Positions 35,301-47,600 of a stretch of 64,000 nucleotides of DNA are shown here, one piece after another. The notes below the pieces were generated by a model. It was not told where the DNA came from and ran no database searches. It was given only the letters and a program-made list of their open reading frames with translations. How positions within the stretch are numbered: the stretch's first letter is position 1; each line of letters begins with the position of its first letter. This DNA comes from Klebsormidium nitens (Eukaryota > Streptophyta > Klebsormidiophyceae > Klebsormidiales > Klebsormidiaceae). The stretch lies in NCBI GenBank assembly GCA_000708835.1, contig DF237072.1, positions 62,001 through 126,000 on the forward strand, given 5' to 3'. The position numbers and the translations under genes are program-made.

Positions 35301-38300
35301 TGCCCCGAGTAGCAGAACCCAAACAGGCCGACGCTGACGGGCAACGTGCCCCAGCGAATCAGCGGACCTCCCTGGGAGAAGCCAATCCCATCGAACTCGC
35401 CGATCCACGCGACGGCGAAGACAACTAGAATGGCGGCTAGCACGCCCGCGGCTGCAAGGAGATGAGAAGGTTGCTGAGAATGCACTCCAGGATTTTCTTT
35501 TTTAGCAGGTTCCAGGAGTCGGGGTGCGTACTGCAAGTACTCAGGGCACATCTTGTGATTATCGGAGTGGTGTTCAGAGTAACGCGCAGCACGTGTCGTC
35601 TTGAGGAAAAAGATTCATTTTACGAACTAGCTTTGGAGGTCAGAGGAGAGCGGGCGAACCAGTCCTGAGACAGAGACAATCCGCGTGTCTTTGGGCACTT
35701 CAGTGCTCGAACATGGCGCTAAGCAATCTCGAAAGGAAGAGGAGGGGGCAGCACATGCGGTGTTTGTGAGAAAAACAAGTGCTCTGTCCGAAAGCGCTAG
35801 AGTTATGCGGGCGTCGGCGTTAATGCCAATGATCTAAAGAACAAGTGTGCCCCTTGGAACCGCAAACATCCTGACACTGTGATTCAAAAGTCGGATCACA
35901 ATAAAGAGTCAACGATCCGAAGCATAAGGGTAAACGAACCCTTGGCTCTGCGTCAATCGATCTGGCTTGTGGTGCTTATTTTCCACCAGTAAGAACTGAA
36001 CACAAAGAACTGAAGATGAGCCGCAGTCAGAAGTAGAAGACGCGCAGAATGAGCACTCTGCCAACGCAAGACGACGAACAGCTCTTGTGACAAGCGAGAG
36101 GTGAAAGGTTTCTTTCTGCACCTTTTAGGGTTTCGGGGATCGCTCAGGCGATCGACAGAAGGCGTCATGTCTGGCCTCACCCGATATGTACGAGAGTAGG
36201 CTGAGGTTTTTCAGCCACACAGTCGGCAACACTGCCAGTGCCGTGAGCAGCATAAAGAAAGTCTTGCTCTCCAGGGGGGCGCCGAAGACTGTGACAGAAG
36301 CCCCCGGGAAGAGCGACGACAGGTTGTCGCCCTCCAGGATAAGAAACTCCACGCAGCAGGCCTGCTCGGCAAAGGACACGTGGCACTCAGTGATTTGCGA
36401 ATCCAGAAAGGGGGACACAGCTAAAGACAGGAGTAAGCGAGCAGATGCTAAAGGATATTGTTGAGAACTGTCAAGAACTCGAGAAGTGGTGAACCTACGA
36501 CTGCGTTTCAACTTTCGCGTTGAATCCATTTCAACAAACTGAAAGCACGTGTAATGCTTGGCATGTTGGAGGCTGTCAAATGAGGCAAGAGACCACCTTT
36601 GTGCGTGCCTTCTTTCGGGGGACTTCATGCAAGTGAATTCCGAACTTCAAGAGATGCGTCTTTGAACATTCACTTCTACCAGACAGCGGGAAGCTACTTA
36701 CATACACTTCGAAGTAAAACAGCGTCTGCACGAGATAAAAGAGGCGCGTTTGTCCACAGTAGTGGGACAGTTTCAGAGATGCGAACTAGGGACTCACGTA
36801 AAGCTCGATGTATAACACTAGCTGCGGTAGACGGTGGGGTGGCAAGGAGGGGAGACAGACACAGGGGAGAAGCAGTGAGCCAAGGTTGTACGACTTGTCT
36901 GCAGCTGTTGCACGCACAGACTGACGGCGACAGGACCACGGTTGAGATAAGAAGAATAAGGCTTGATAAGTGACTTGCCGTGGCTGTCACGATTGCAAAC
37001 ACTCTAGTTGGCTGGAAGCTGCTTCGACTTTGGCTGGGAGCTATTCCGTGAGCAGTAGATGCACAAAGAGCACCGCTATCCACGTGCATTCATTTGAAAA
37101 CGAATCGACCGCGAGCACTCTTCTTCAATGCCTTCGAAAACAGCCCCTCTCACAACGTAACACCAAAGGACGAGCAATACAACAAGCACAAACAGGCACG
37201 CACCAACGGAGCCTGAACATGTATCTAGACTGGCGATGCGAAAAAAAATTCAAGGTTGTGCCTATGCGAGTCATGCTGATACCGAACAGAGGCAACTGAA
37301 TAGAGTTTTAGTTATGCAATGTTCGTGCCCAAAGTTTCGCTTCTTCAGACAATCCGATGATTCTTTTGGTAACCACAAAAGCAGATTTTAGTCGAACGTT
37401 TCCCGCAGCCAACATGCTTGCTCCTCCAATCCCGCGAAAGCCGCCTGATGTACATCGACCCTCGATCAACTGCTCCAAAGAAGGGAGGAAAAGCAAAGGC
37501 AAATGCTTACCGAGATAAGAATCCGGCCCGTCAGGCCAAAGGCGGCTTCCCCGATATCTGGATACGTCTGTACATGGGGGGACGACTGGAGGCAGCGTAT
37601 GAGAAGAACGCCAGTGTAGCAGCAACAGACGGCTAAAAGGAGCAGAACCCCGAGACTGAGCCAGCCCCCCTGAAGGAGACCGTAGGGGGTGGAGAGAATA
37701 CCGACGCCTGCTAGAACGTTCATGCCTGCGGGAAGAGTTAGAGCAGTTTAAGAAAGAGAAAAGAGAAGGCAGGAGAGTGGAAATGTGGGCGCAGATTACG
37801 GCTGGAAGGAGAAAAACGCCGGAACTGAGCCAGCCCCCTTGAAGGAGACCGTAGGGGGTGGACAGAATGCTGACGCCTGCTACAACGTTCATGCCTGTAG
37901 GAAAAGTTGGAAACGGTTTATCTCTAGGGAAAGAAATGTCTGCAGACCGGAAAAGGATCAAATTTCTGGATTTTGGGGAGAGTAGGAGGCCCGACTATGA
38001 CTTGTAGGGCCAGGGCAGGGCAAAAAGGAGCGAGATTTCGAAGGTCAGCAAGTTCGTCCATAGAGGTAAGGCCTCAAAGCACACCAGAGCGCTGCTAGGA
38101 CGTTAACGTGTAACACAAATCAAAACGGGATGGAAAGAAAAAAGCTTTCTTCCTTTCGGACCCAAGCTTTGCAGACCGATAGCGCAGGACGTCGAACTTG
38201 GCAATATTCATGAAAATGAAAGACAGGTGGTGTTTACATTACACCGTGGCCTTTACTCGAGCTTACTCCTCGTGAAATCCTGAGACCCTGGCCGATTTCC

Positions 38301-40344
38301 CAGACTGGAAACTAAAAGTTCTCCTAATCTGATCCCCATTGACCTGGGCAGTTAGAAATCGACGAACCCCAGAAAGGTCCCACAACTAATTAGCGCCTGC
38401 ATGGCCGTGCACGAACTTGATCTTTGGTTTGGCCGTTCTTCTTTGAAAACCCAAACAACGAACAACACTATGGTGAGTAGATTCTTAAAATCTTCAAGCA
38501 CACAGATTTGAACTTCCAAGAAACTACGTCCGAGTATGGGCTAGCCCGAGGCCTTGCTACAAGTTTTGACTGGACATTCTCCTCCCAGGTCATAAGAAGC
38601 TCACCATTGAAGAGCGCCTGAGTAAAGGTGCTGTTCCCAAGATTCATCTCGTCCGGGTCGAAGTATCTACTGTCTGGCGGCAGCGACCGCGCCGACGGCA
38701 GCCGGTCGTACGACTTTATCGGGAGAGGGGGTAGCGGCACCTGTGCGTCAGATTCTATCCTGCTAGGCGGTTTCTCTGGAAGGAGTGGGCTGGCTGCGCG
38801 CTCTAGTGCGGACTCCGGCTCGGAAGTTGTGTGGTCGAGTTGCTGGGAGTTTGTGGAGTTCCAGCGTGCGTAGAAAGGGGAAAGAGGGGTGTTGGCACCG
38901 GACTGGTGCGGGCTGAAGAGGGCGGAGCGGTAGGACTGGCCGGTGTAGGCGTCCATCGATGCTCTGCAGACAAGATATCAGCCATCTTTCTTATTGGTCC
39001 TTCCTCGTTTAGTTGTTTATCTTCTATATTCATTGCTGATTTCGTTCTATTCCATATCTTGCACGGCTGAAGAGGGCGAAGCGGTAGGACCGGCCGGTGT
39101 ATGCGATGAAGGATTACATCAACCGTCTTCTTCTTTGTCCTTTCTTCTGATTTGGACCTCTAGTTTTCTCTACGTATTTTCAGAGTTCCTCTGACTAATT
39201 GTTTTCTGGTAATCAGAGGTGCAAAAGTCTGCTCGGATGTTGGTCGCTCGGCTGATTGTCGCTTCCACTACTTGAATAAAGACTTGTAAACAATCTAACC
39301 ACAGAGTGCCGGCGAGTTCACTGGAACACATTCAGGCTGATTTGGTGGCGTGTTTGCCAGTGAAGAAAGAGGCCATTGGCGGCATTTCAGATCCACAGGA
39401 GAGAAGGAAGATAAGCACAGTGCTTGCTTTCCGCGTATGGCGGAATGGGAGCCGACAAACAAAACTCTTGGAAGAAACTTGCTCGTCTACACTGTCACTC
39501 AGGCCAAGAACAATAAAACGCCTGCATCCTCTGCGTACAACAGTCTCAGTCTTTGCAAGGGAATCTAATCGCCACCCTCCCATGCTGGCGAGATAAAGCA
39601 GCATCAGAACAGCAGGACCACAACATCTGTACCTCTACTAGCTCAACCAGTCAACATACCCGTTCTGCTTTTCATACCGCACATCGCTCGCCGGAAAGTT
39701 CACCACTCTCAAAAGTCCAATTATCTGAACCAGAGCCAAAGCTGGTGGCAAATTTGATCCAGACTCAAAAGTGGCGGTCATCCAGGCTTTTTCATGGTCT
39801 AAATCTAGCAAGTGCACCGCAACTTTGCGCGGAGCTTGATGAGCACTTATTCACCAGTATCTTGCGGTTGATTTCGAAGCAGATGAAGAGCAGAGCGATG
39901 CCAAGGGCTTATACTCTTGGAAAAGGCCGTTCACCAGTCAATGATCAGGAGGTTCTTTCAAGCAAGCAGGAGATTAAAGCACTGAAATCTGAAGGGGGTT
40001 TGCTGGAAGTCCAGCACCATTGACCGATCGATGCATCAAAATTGCCATTCAGCAAACCACTGATCAATCAGGAGGTTAAGCACCCCTTTAGATCAAGAAC
40101 AAAAGCCACAACAGCAAATCCGCGGAAATTCTCACCTGTAGCTTTGGGGCCAATGGTGCCCCACGGGTGTCTCCGGCCTCCCCTTCGGTGAATTGCTCGG
40201 GGAAGACAGCGGAGTAGTCTCAGCATCTGGATCATCATCCTCTACTGGACGCACCTCTTCATCGTCGTCCTGCTCAAAGTAAAACTCATGCTGGCGGGAC
40301 GAGTTTGGCCCGCCCTTCCCTGAGGGGATCGTCATGCCGACCAT
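32354..40344 (-). CDS. AVT1-like vacuolar amino-acid transporter (AAAP family), complete
   Basis: Nine exons join exactly: 40136-40344, 38605-38963, 37511-37725, 36798-36821, 36181-36361, 35232-35451, 33975-34110, 33053-33224 and 32354-32595 (TGA), giving 585 aa. The acidic N-terminal tail ([17 protein letters not shown]) and the block [14 protein letters not shown] match plant AVT1-type proteins. The membrane core follows the family order: [17 protein letters not shown] (TM1), [31 protein letters not shown], the central [50 protein letters not shown], and a last helix in FGTWSAI. About ten to eleven membrane helices are expected. Family members exchange neutral amino acids across the tonoplast with protons. 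The 24-nt fourth exon encodes LVLYIELY, a conserved part of a helix. Echo duplications flank at least five exon edges. Confidence 0.93.
33270..33318 (-). repeat. Echo of the 33053-33224 exon acceptor
   Basis: The plus-strand sequence TCATCGTCAGAGCG.ACTT.GTGA, then a GGGAGG-type polypurine tail, covers the exon start at about 33188-33240. It recurs at 33276, displaced 88 bp into the upstream intron. The copy has lost the CAG acceptor. Confidence 0.75.
33711..33750. repeat. Two 20-bp tandem units
   Basis: GTAACCGCTAGCTAGAGGGA is followed directly by ATGACCGCTAGCTAGAGGGA (18 of 20 identical) inside the AVT1-like intron. Each unit contains the palindrome GCTAGC. Confidence 0.85.
33818..33850 (-). 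repeat. Possible echo of the 33975-34110 exon donor
   Basis: The exon end in plus-strand spelling (TTACCGTTGTCCAGATGGCAA) is matched at about 146 bp distance by CTACCACTGTCCGGATGACAA. The match is short and roughly 75-80 percent, so this is the weakest of the echoes. Confidence 0.45.
34405..35170 (-). repeat. Array of at least four decayed copies of the 35232-35451 exon's 3' edge and donor
   Basis: The exon end with donor (plus strand: CACTCACGTGATGGTCAGCAG, then GAAACTGGCTTTTGTTGGAC and so on to about 35330) recurs downstream in the intron at about 35083, 34917, 34738 and 34410. Steps between copies are 148, 166, 179 and 328 bp, the last near twice 164. The copy at 34738 matches over more than 100 bp, including GGCGTGCCCCAAGTAGCAGAA, and keeps a GTGAGT donor. 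The copy at 34410 has GTAAGT. All copies have diverged, so this is an old stepwise array. Confidence 0.88.
37780..37905 (-). repeat. Echo of the TM1 exon acceptor (37511-37725)
   Basis: The exon start encoding [21 protein letters not shown] is repeated 169 bp upstream as [21 protein letters not shown], with an intact CTACAG acceptor. The copy stays open after the shared 40 codons but runs into intron sequence, so using it would disrupt the transporter. Further upstream, near 38030-38100, a fainter third copy may exist. Confidence 0.88.
39063..39112 (-). repeat. Echo of the 38605-38963 exon's 5' edge
   Basis: The plus-strand words GGCTGAAGAGGGCG.AGCGGTAGGAC.GGCCGGTGTA at 38911 recur at 39065, displaced 154 bp into the upstream intron. 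The CTGCAG acceptor is not preserved in the copy. Confidence 0.82.
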
Positions 40345-41676
40345 TGTACCAGAATAGGGACTCTGTTGGACCAAAAGCTGGTGCTATCGCTGTTGCGATG
40401 CCGAATCTACAAGCAAACAAGCTGCCACTCAAAGATATGAGGAGCGTTTGATGTGCATCATGTCGATATTCCACCACCTTCAACAACTTTGGGAGGCGGA
40501 TACCGTACCCACAGCAACAGAATTTGTTGCCACGACCTGGCTGACTTCTGACAATCTGAAAAATACTTCAAAGGTGAGCCCACAGGTCTTGATCACAGAT
40601 AGCGATGGCAACAAAAACGTGCGCCTTCTGCCAGAATCCAAGCCTTAAACTTAACTTTGAGAATCTTCCTGAATCCTGTGCTGGGAATCGGATAAGAGTC
40701 TCATCACTTCCCGCTCGCCGTTCCGGTTGGCTTCCGGCGGACTCGAATGGCTTCCTTTGACAAGCATGACTCACACAACCCATACCGCAAGTTGACGTTC
40801 CGGCGGACTCCCCTCAAATTGGGATTCCAGAATTTAGGGGCACGCCGCACACAATTCCAAATTTCCATCCCATTCCATTCATAGGGATAAACTTTAATTG
40901 TAATAAGGAACTTACGGTAGACGAGTACGGGTGGGGTTAGTTTGGTGGTTAGGGTGGGTTCGGGTGCGGAGCGAGTCATTTTGTCCTTAGGGTTTTAGTG
41001 TTGGTTAAGTCGGAAATCCAGTACTTTCATTACCTTAAGATCCTTATTACTATTAAGTTTATGGTGTAGTCCAACGTGATGATTCCGAAACGAATTTATT
41101 ATGAATTATTTCCAACAATCCAACAAAGTGGAATTAATAATGCTGATTCCGACAAGAATCCGAATGCCCTATGGTTTCACTTAAAAGGGGAGTTTTTGGC
41201 TGTTTTTGGCAGTTTTACGCCTTCCGAGGACCATTTCAAGATTATTTTACCTTTCCAAAATTTTACTTTCCGAATCAGAAATCCGAATTTCTGACTTTCC
41301 GAACGCAAGTAATTATTCATTTATTCGGAATCATCACGTTGGACTACGGGTATCCCCATTCTCCTCATTTTTGATCTCTCAAGCATGCCTGCTGCGAGCT
41401 TAGAGAGAAAGGAAGCTGTTGACAAAATTGTTGCACCTCCCCACATCCGCAGTACTTTTCTGGAAGGCGCAGTATCAGCCATTTCTCTGGCCGCCTACGT
41501 AGGCCCTTTTGCGCATGAGGCCTTGAGCTGCGGTGATTGGGCAGACCTGTCTTCCTAGCTCCTTGTCAAGTTCTGCTGCATTTGAAGAACCACCGGGTTC
41601 CAGTGCTGACGATATGGTACTAAGTTGATCAGCAAATGCGATTCTAGGATCTAAGAGTGCAGTAGCACCACCAGCT
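40345..41676. promoter_or_regulatory. Divergent region between the AVT1-like gene and ARP3
   Basis: About 1.3 kb lie between the two ATGs. It holds a MITE-like element (41066-41347) and two copies of TTCCGGCGGACTC (about 40732 and 40799). Some of it must be 5' UTR and promoter for both genes. No additional protein-coding sequence was recognised. Confidence 0.5.
41066..41347. mobile_element. MITE-like element with 24-bp perfect terminal inverted repeats
   Basis: The left end GTAGTCCAACGTGATGATTC (41066-41089 in full) is the exact reverse complement of 41324-41347. The 282-bp interior is AT-rich and non-coding, with recurring TCCGAA/TTCCGA words near both ends. Size, perfect termini and lack of coding capacity fit a non-autonomous DNA transposon. 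I could not identify a clear target-site duplication in the flanks (ATGGT against GGGTA). Confidence 0.72.
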
Positions 41677-44600
41677 ATGGAGGCCAGGAACCGACCAGCG
41701 GTGGTTATTGACAATGGAACAGGGTAAGTCTTATGTGTTTTTCACAGAGTTGTGCAAGTGCGGCTGGCAAGACATTCTGCCTATTTGTGGTGGTAGGTGT
41801 TGGTCTGGTGTTTTGTGCTTTTTAAACAGGCTCGCATGGATGTTTAAGTTATTTTGTTGGAGTTGGCAGTATAACCCCCTACTTCTCTTGGCTGATCATG
41901 CCAAGTCAATTTACCGGGTCCTGAGTAGATAGCAATCTAGATTAGGCAGGAAAGTAGCCAAAAGTAATCGGTTGTTTCCCGCCCTTGAGTGTGCGAATCG
42001 CAACTTGGAGGGGGGCCTGATGTAGTTTTGGAACAGCTAGGGACTGATCGTATGTCACCAGGAGCAGTTGCAGATTCAATTGTTCAGAGCACTACCTAAC
42101 TCGAATTGACCCACTTTGTATGTGCAATCACAGCGTGCGTGCAGTAGGAAGGTTTGAGTCCTTAATAAATAACGAGGGGGATATTTTTAGTACTGTCTTC
42201 GCAGTCTTGAGGACTCCGCTGGCAACTGTTTCCTTCTAGAGGCCTGCAGACGACAAGCCCTCCTACAGCTGAGGGCTGGGTCTTTTGATGTTGGTGGTGC
42301 TAAGCAAGGGGGACAGGTATATGGGGCACTTTACTGAAGCAGAGTCAAAAGCTGACTACAATCTGCTCTGATCACTGGCTATCTACATGGCACATGTTTA
42401 CGATGTCTTGTTGCAGGTTTCTTATTTCGATCATGGTTTCGATTGTGGATCGGTGCAGGCTACATATTGACTTTGTACATGTTGAGTGTGACACGTTATT
42501 GTTTGCCACTTATTTTGTTGCACTTTGGCACAGGTACACAAAGATGGGGTTCGCAGGCAACGTGGAGCCGGCCTTTATAATTCCAACAGTTGTGGCCACT
42601 AATGAGACATACGTTAAGTCGGGGGGAAGTGTGACGTCAGCGCAGCACAGCGCTGGCGTCATGGCGGATCTGGACTTCTACATCGGTGATGAGGCAACGC
42701 CCCGAGCGAGCTCGTATAACATAAACTACCCCATCAGGCATGGGCAGGTGAGGAACCTTTTCCACAGATCCTAGAACAGCTGAAAGTTTCAACGGCCGGG
42801 TGAATGCCTTTTGTTGATGGAAGGCATGGGAATCTTGTCCATGTTCCATTGAAGGTGCACTTCTGGTTATTTTCTTCTCTGACTTGACCCTTGGGGCGTT
42901 GCTTCTTCTTTGAGCAGGACAAGGCACTGAATCGAATAAATAGAGGAGCGAGATATTGGGCGAAAAGGTATCTCAAAAGCTTATGGATCGTTGGAGTAAC
43001 CGCTTCTCAAAAGAGTTGGACCCCAAGAGTTGCTTTTACACAAAGTGCAGAAGTGTTGTTTTCCGAAGCCCACCTTCTACGCGGGGACTAATGCTATTGT
43101 GAGAGAGTTTTCGATCCGCCGCGGAAAGATCAACGATCTTCGTCGACATCAACGATATCGCACTTGATGCATTTCACTTTGCAGCATTCTGTCATCATTT
43201 GACGGAGCTAAGAAGGCTGTTCCTTCATGTGTCTGCAAATGACGTCAGCATGACAGCAGTGCAGAATGATAGGCCGCTGTTATTACCTTTCCAGGTAGAC
43301 AACTGGGACTCCATGGAGCGCTTCTGGCAGCAGTGCATCTTCAACTACCTGCGCTGCGACCCGGAAGACCACTTCTTCTTACTGACCGAAAGCCCGCTTA
43401 CCCCCCCCGAAAACCGAGAATACATGGCCGAGATCATGTTCGAAACGTTCAACGTGCCGGGACTGTACATAGCAGTGCAAGCAGTGCTGGCGCTAGCGGC
43501 CAGCGACACGAGCGGAAAGGTGACATTCTTTCTTCGTTCCTTTTGGCATCGTCAGCAGGAGAGATTGCGGGACGTTAAAAGCGAGCGGCATCCTGAGAAT
43601 TTCCGAAAGCACTGAGGTTACAATGTTTGGAAATGGCGTGTGCGAGGCGACTTGAAGGCGGAAGGACAATGTTGAGAGGACCGATGATGTTGGTGGCGTG
43701 CGATTTCAACAAGTTTCATTTCATACTTCAATTCAGCGAAGCTGTCCTTAGCCGATAACATGTTGGAGACGTTCAGATTGCCAAGGCTGTTCAAAGTAGT
43801 CCAGGTGTTGTACTCTGACGCTTGATCAGACCATAGGAAGATTCTGTTTTCGGGCGGAAGACAAGGTCAGGCTTCGTCAGGCCGTACTTAACTCTCAAAG
43901 CGGCAGGCCCAGTCGTGAACCAGTGATCCTGTGACACGTGTTTCGTCTGTTCGAAGTCTGTCTGGGGACGCTATGGGAGATGCGTCGACCATGTAACTCT
44001 CTCTCGCAGAGCCACTTTATCAACCCGGCCGCCGATCTCCGAACGGGAAGGATCAACCACCCACTTAAAAGCCGCTCCACCATCTTGAAAGTCACGCAGA
44101 TCCATATACCTAGTTCTCTATGTGTCTTCAGGCACCGCTTCCCGTCATCTTGCTGAACTGCCAGCTCAACTAACCAGCTTTCCTGTCTGCTCCGTTTCAG
44201 ATGGAGCTAACGGGTACGGTCATCGACAGCGGCGATGGCGTCACCCACGTGGTTCCGGTGGTGGATGGGTACGTCATCGGCAGCAGCATCAAGTCAATAC
44301 CAATTGCCGGAAGGTGGGCATCCCTGGTGCCCGTATCATTGATTCATACGTATCCCCAAGGTTGAACCTTCTCGTTGCTCAATTCTGACCGTGAGTCGGA
44401 AATCACATGCTTGCAAAACGCTTTCCAGGTCCGGTTATGGGACCCCTTTAACATTCCGCCGTTCTGTATTGTTGGCTCTGTTCCATCTTCCAACCTGCAG
44501 ACGCCACGTGCCTCTACCTGAGCAAAGTCTTCCGAATCCTTGGAATGCTCTCGAAGAGAGACTGTGACTCTCCTGATGCTCTAGTTTTTCTCTCTCCCAA

Positions 44601-47600
44601 AAGTTTGTGAATAGTATGTTGACTGTGTGACACCGACACTTCCCGCTGCTTTGTCTTTCTTACAGTTCAGCACCGAGTGTTTGGCATACGACATCAATGA
44701 AACACTTTTCGCTCCTCCTTTCCAGAGACCTGACGAACTTCGTACAACAACTGATGCGCGATCGAGGGGAGCCAGTTCCGCCGGAGGACTCTTTGGACGC
44801 AGCTCGACGAATAAAAGAACTGTACTCGTACACGTGTGCAGACATCGTGAAGGTACGGCCAGCCAATCAATGCTATAATGGGGCCTGCGGACCAGATAGC
44901 GAAAGTGATGCTTGGAAGACTTTGTCTTTTCGCAATTGAAGAGTCTTGAGAACAGCTCTGCCGAAGCTTTTCTCAGCAATTATCGTAAGGATCTAGGACA
45001 AACGATTAGTGCACTGTCGTAAGGTGGGCTCATCTTCAGGACCAAATTGCTGGAATCGGTATTCAAGTCACCTGGCTCGACGAGAGGTCCCTCGGTTTGA
45101 CGCGATGCACGCGAGCAAGAAATGAAAGGAGCTTCGACATCCTCGTGCTCAGACCCTCCTAATGAGGTACATTCTCAATCGACGATCTGATCAGGCCATT
45201 GCTGACAGTATGACCTTTGTTTGCATTCGAGACAACCCAGAATAAATTGACCCTCTTTCCGTATCCTCTGTTGCAAACCGCTGCATGCTGTCGCTCTTCC
45301 GCCTATGCAGGAACACACCAAGCCCGCGCAAAAGCTCTACAACTTTATCAAACGTTTCAACCCGTCTTGACCACGGGAAGCACGCCACCCTTTTCTCCTC
45401 GCGGGCTGTTGCCAACGATCGTATCCAAGCCACTGCTGACGTGTCAATATTGCAGGAGTACGTGAAACACGACAAGGAGCCTTCCAAGTATATAAAGCAA
45501 TGGACGGGGCTCAACAGCCGGACGCGGCAGCCGTACTCTGTGGACGTGGGCTACGAGCGGTTCCTGGCTCCCGAGGTCGGTTTTTCGCTGAATTTCTGAC
45601 GTCACCCGTGTCTCAAACCTTATTTCGCTCGAGTCTTATAAGTTGCTCTCTTCTGAACACCCGGTATGTGTCCGAGGCCGCCTGGCTCCCGAGGTTTGTT
45701 TCGCCTCTGGTTTTTTCACTCCGACTCAGAGATTGGACGTCACCTGTGTCCCGAGACATATTTGGTCCGAGTGTTCATGACTTGCTCTCTTCTGAACACC
45801 CCAAATATGTGTGACGTCGCCTGGCTCTCAAGGTTTGTTTTCGCTTCTGGTTTCATCGACCTGCTCTCGTCTGAACACCCCAGTTTGTGCGACGTTGCCT
45901 GGTTTCCGAGGTCCTCTTTCTTCTGGGCTTTACTGTGGATCCGGGATATATCTAAAGGCACCTAGCTCCCCTCGTAAAGTAGTGCACCGCAATTCACTCC
46001 AGGCCCGGCGTGTGCAACGACCGATTTTTTCTGACATGGAACAGTGGAACGAGGCTTGAGTCGCTTCTTTGTCGTTTTGAACTGGTTTTTACTTCGAACC
46101 TGATATCTTCCTGACGTCACCAAGATGCCAGAGAATGGTTTGGCCTTTGGTTCTCTTACCCTTCTTATACCCGCAACTCCAACCACTTCTTTTGTCATCT
46201 GGCTCCCCGGATTGTCTCGCTTCTGGTTTACTTGACCTGCTTTTGTCTTGGAACCCTCTTTGTCTTGACGTCATCTGGCTTCCGGGCTATAATTTGCTCT
46301 CTGATCTTATGGACATAAAGCTCGAAAAGAACTGCAGTCGGTGGTGTGGTGTTCAATTCTGCGTCACTGCATCTACCGCACATATGTGGACTCTTGTCAG
46401 CGAGAAGGCGATGATGTGACCCGTTGACGACGATTCGTGCCAGGAAATGCTTGTACGCTTGACGCCTTGCGATTGAGCACGTATCTGCCTACTTTCAAAA
46501 CCTATAAGTAGTTCATCCTGACTCGAGATTCTGACATTCTCCATGATCCACATTGGAACACGCATGGGGAACGTAAGGCTTCTCAAGTCGTGTGACAAGG
46601 TGTGTGATGGAAGAGTATGTAAAGCTCTCGTCCCGCGGCGCATTGGCTTTGCGGATCAAGCCAGACATTTTTCAGATCTGACTTCTAAACCGTATGCATT
46701 TGAGATTTTGAGTTCTCCGTTTCGCTTGAAGCAAGTGTCCCATCGTCGAGGACGTGCAACACGCGAGCCCGTTTACAAGGTTGTGAACCGGTTCCCTTCG
46801 GAATGTTCTCTGGGTCGTCAGTCCCGTATGGAAGGGACAATCCTGATTAGAAGCCCTCTCTATCTAACCGTCCGCTTGTGTCTGACTTAGGTGGTCAATC
46901 GATCAGTCGCTCAATTGAGCAAACGCTCAATCAGTGTCCTCGGTCTGCCCCCACAAGTATTGAGGCGGCGATGTAATCCATCGATGCTTTCTTGCTTGAA
47001 ACCACGACGTAAGTGCTTGGACACGTCTTGGCATGTAGGTTATACTTCACTATCAGCGTCCAAGACTTCAATACCCCGAGGTCGCTCGTGACTTGTTTTC
47101 TGCAAACTCGTTCTGAGTTGTTGATGTCAAGGATGTTTGGAGCTCTTCGCGGGCAGTGCGCTTGTAAGGACATTCGGAAAGTCCTGTACGAACACCTCAG
47201 TGTGGCAAGGACGACAGTAAGCTCTGGCAGTGTGGTGCCAGTCTCCATTGCCAGGATCTGTATGCCTCGATGTGCGTTAGGGTGTCACATCAGCAAGTTG
47301 TGGAGTCCGGCAATCTTGCTCAAAAACCCCTGTTAAAGGGTACGATTCTGCTTACCTTGCTGATGCCGCACACTTCTTTCGGCTCAGTATTTGCAAGTTC
47401 TTGAAACGACTGATCACCCCTTTTTTGCGCATTTCTTAAAAAGCCCAGCGAGGGTCTTTTGCACCAATTCGGAAGGCATCTGCCTTATCCCCAAATGCTT
47501 TGTCCTCGTCCAGCTATTCATGTTTTTCTATTGAATGCTAGTTTCTTTGGTCGCACTTTCCTCACTTTCCTCATCCCGTCATATCAGATTCATCTTCATT

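Noticed and set aside
37308-37961. A 217-codon minus-strand open frame covering the AVT1 TM1 exon and its echo
   Set aside because: It starts in the pseudo-copy and crosses into the true exon in the wrong phase. Only the first 40 codons resemble the transporter.
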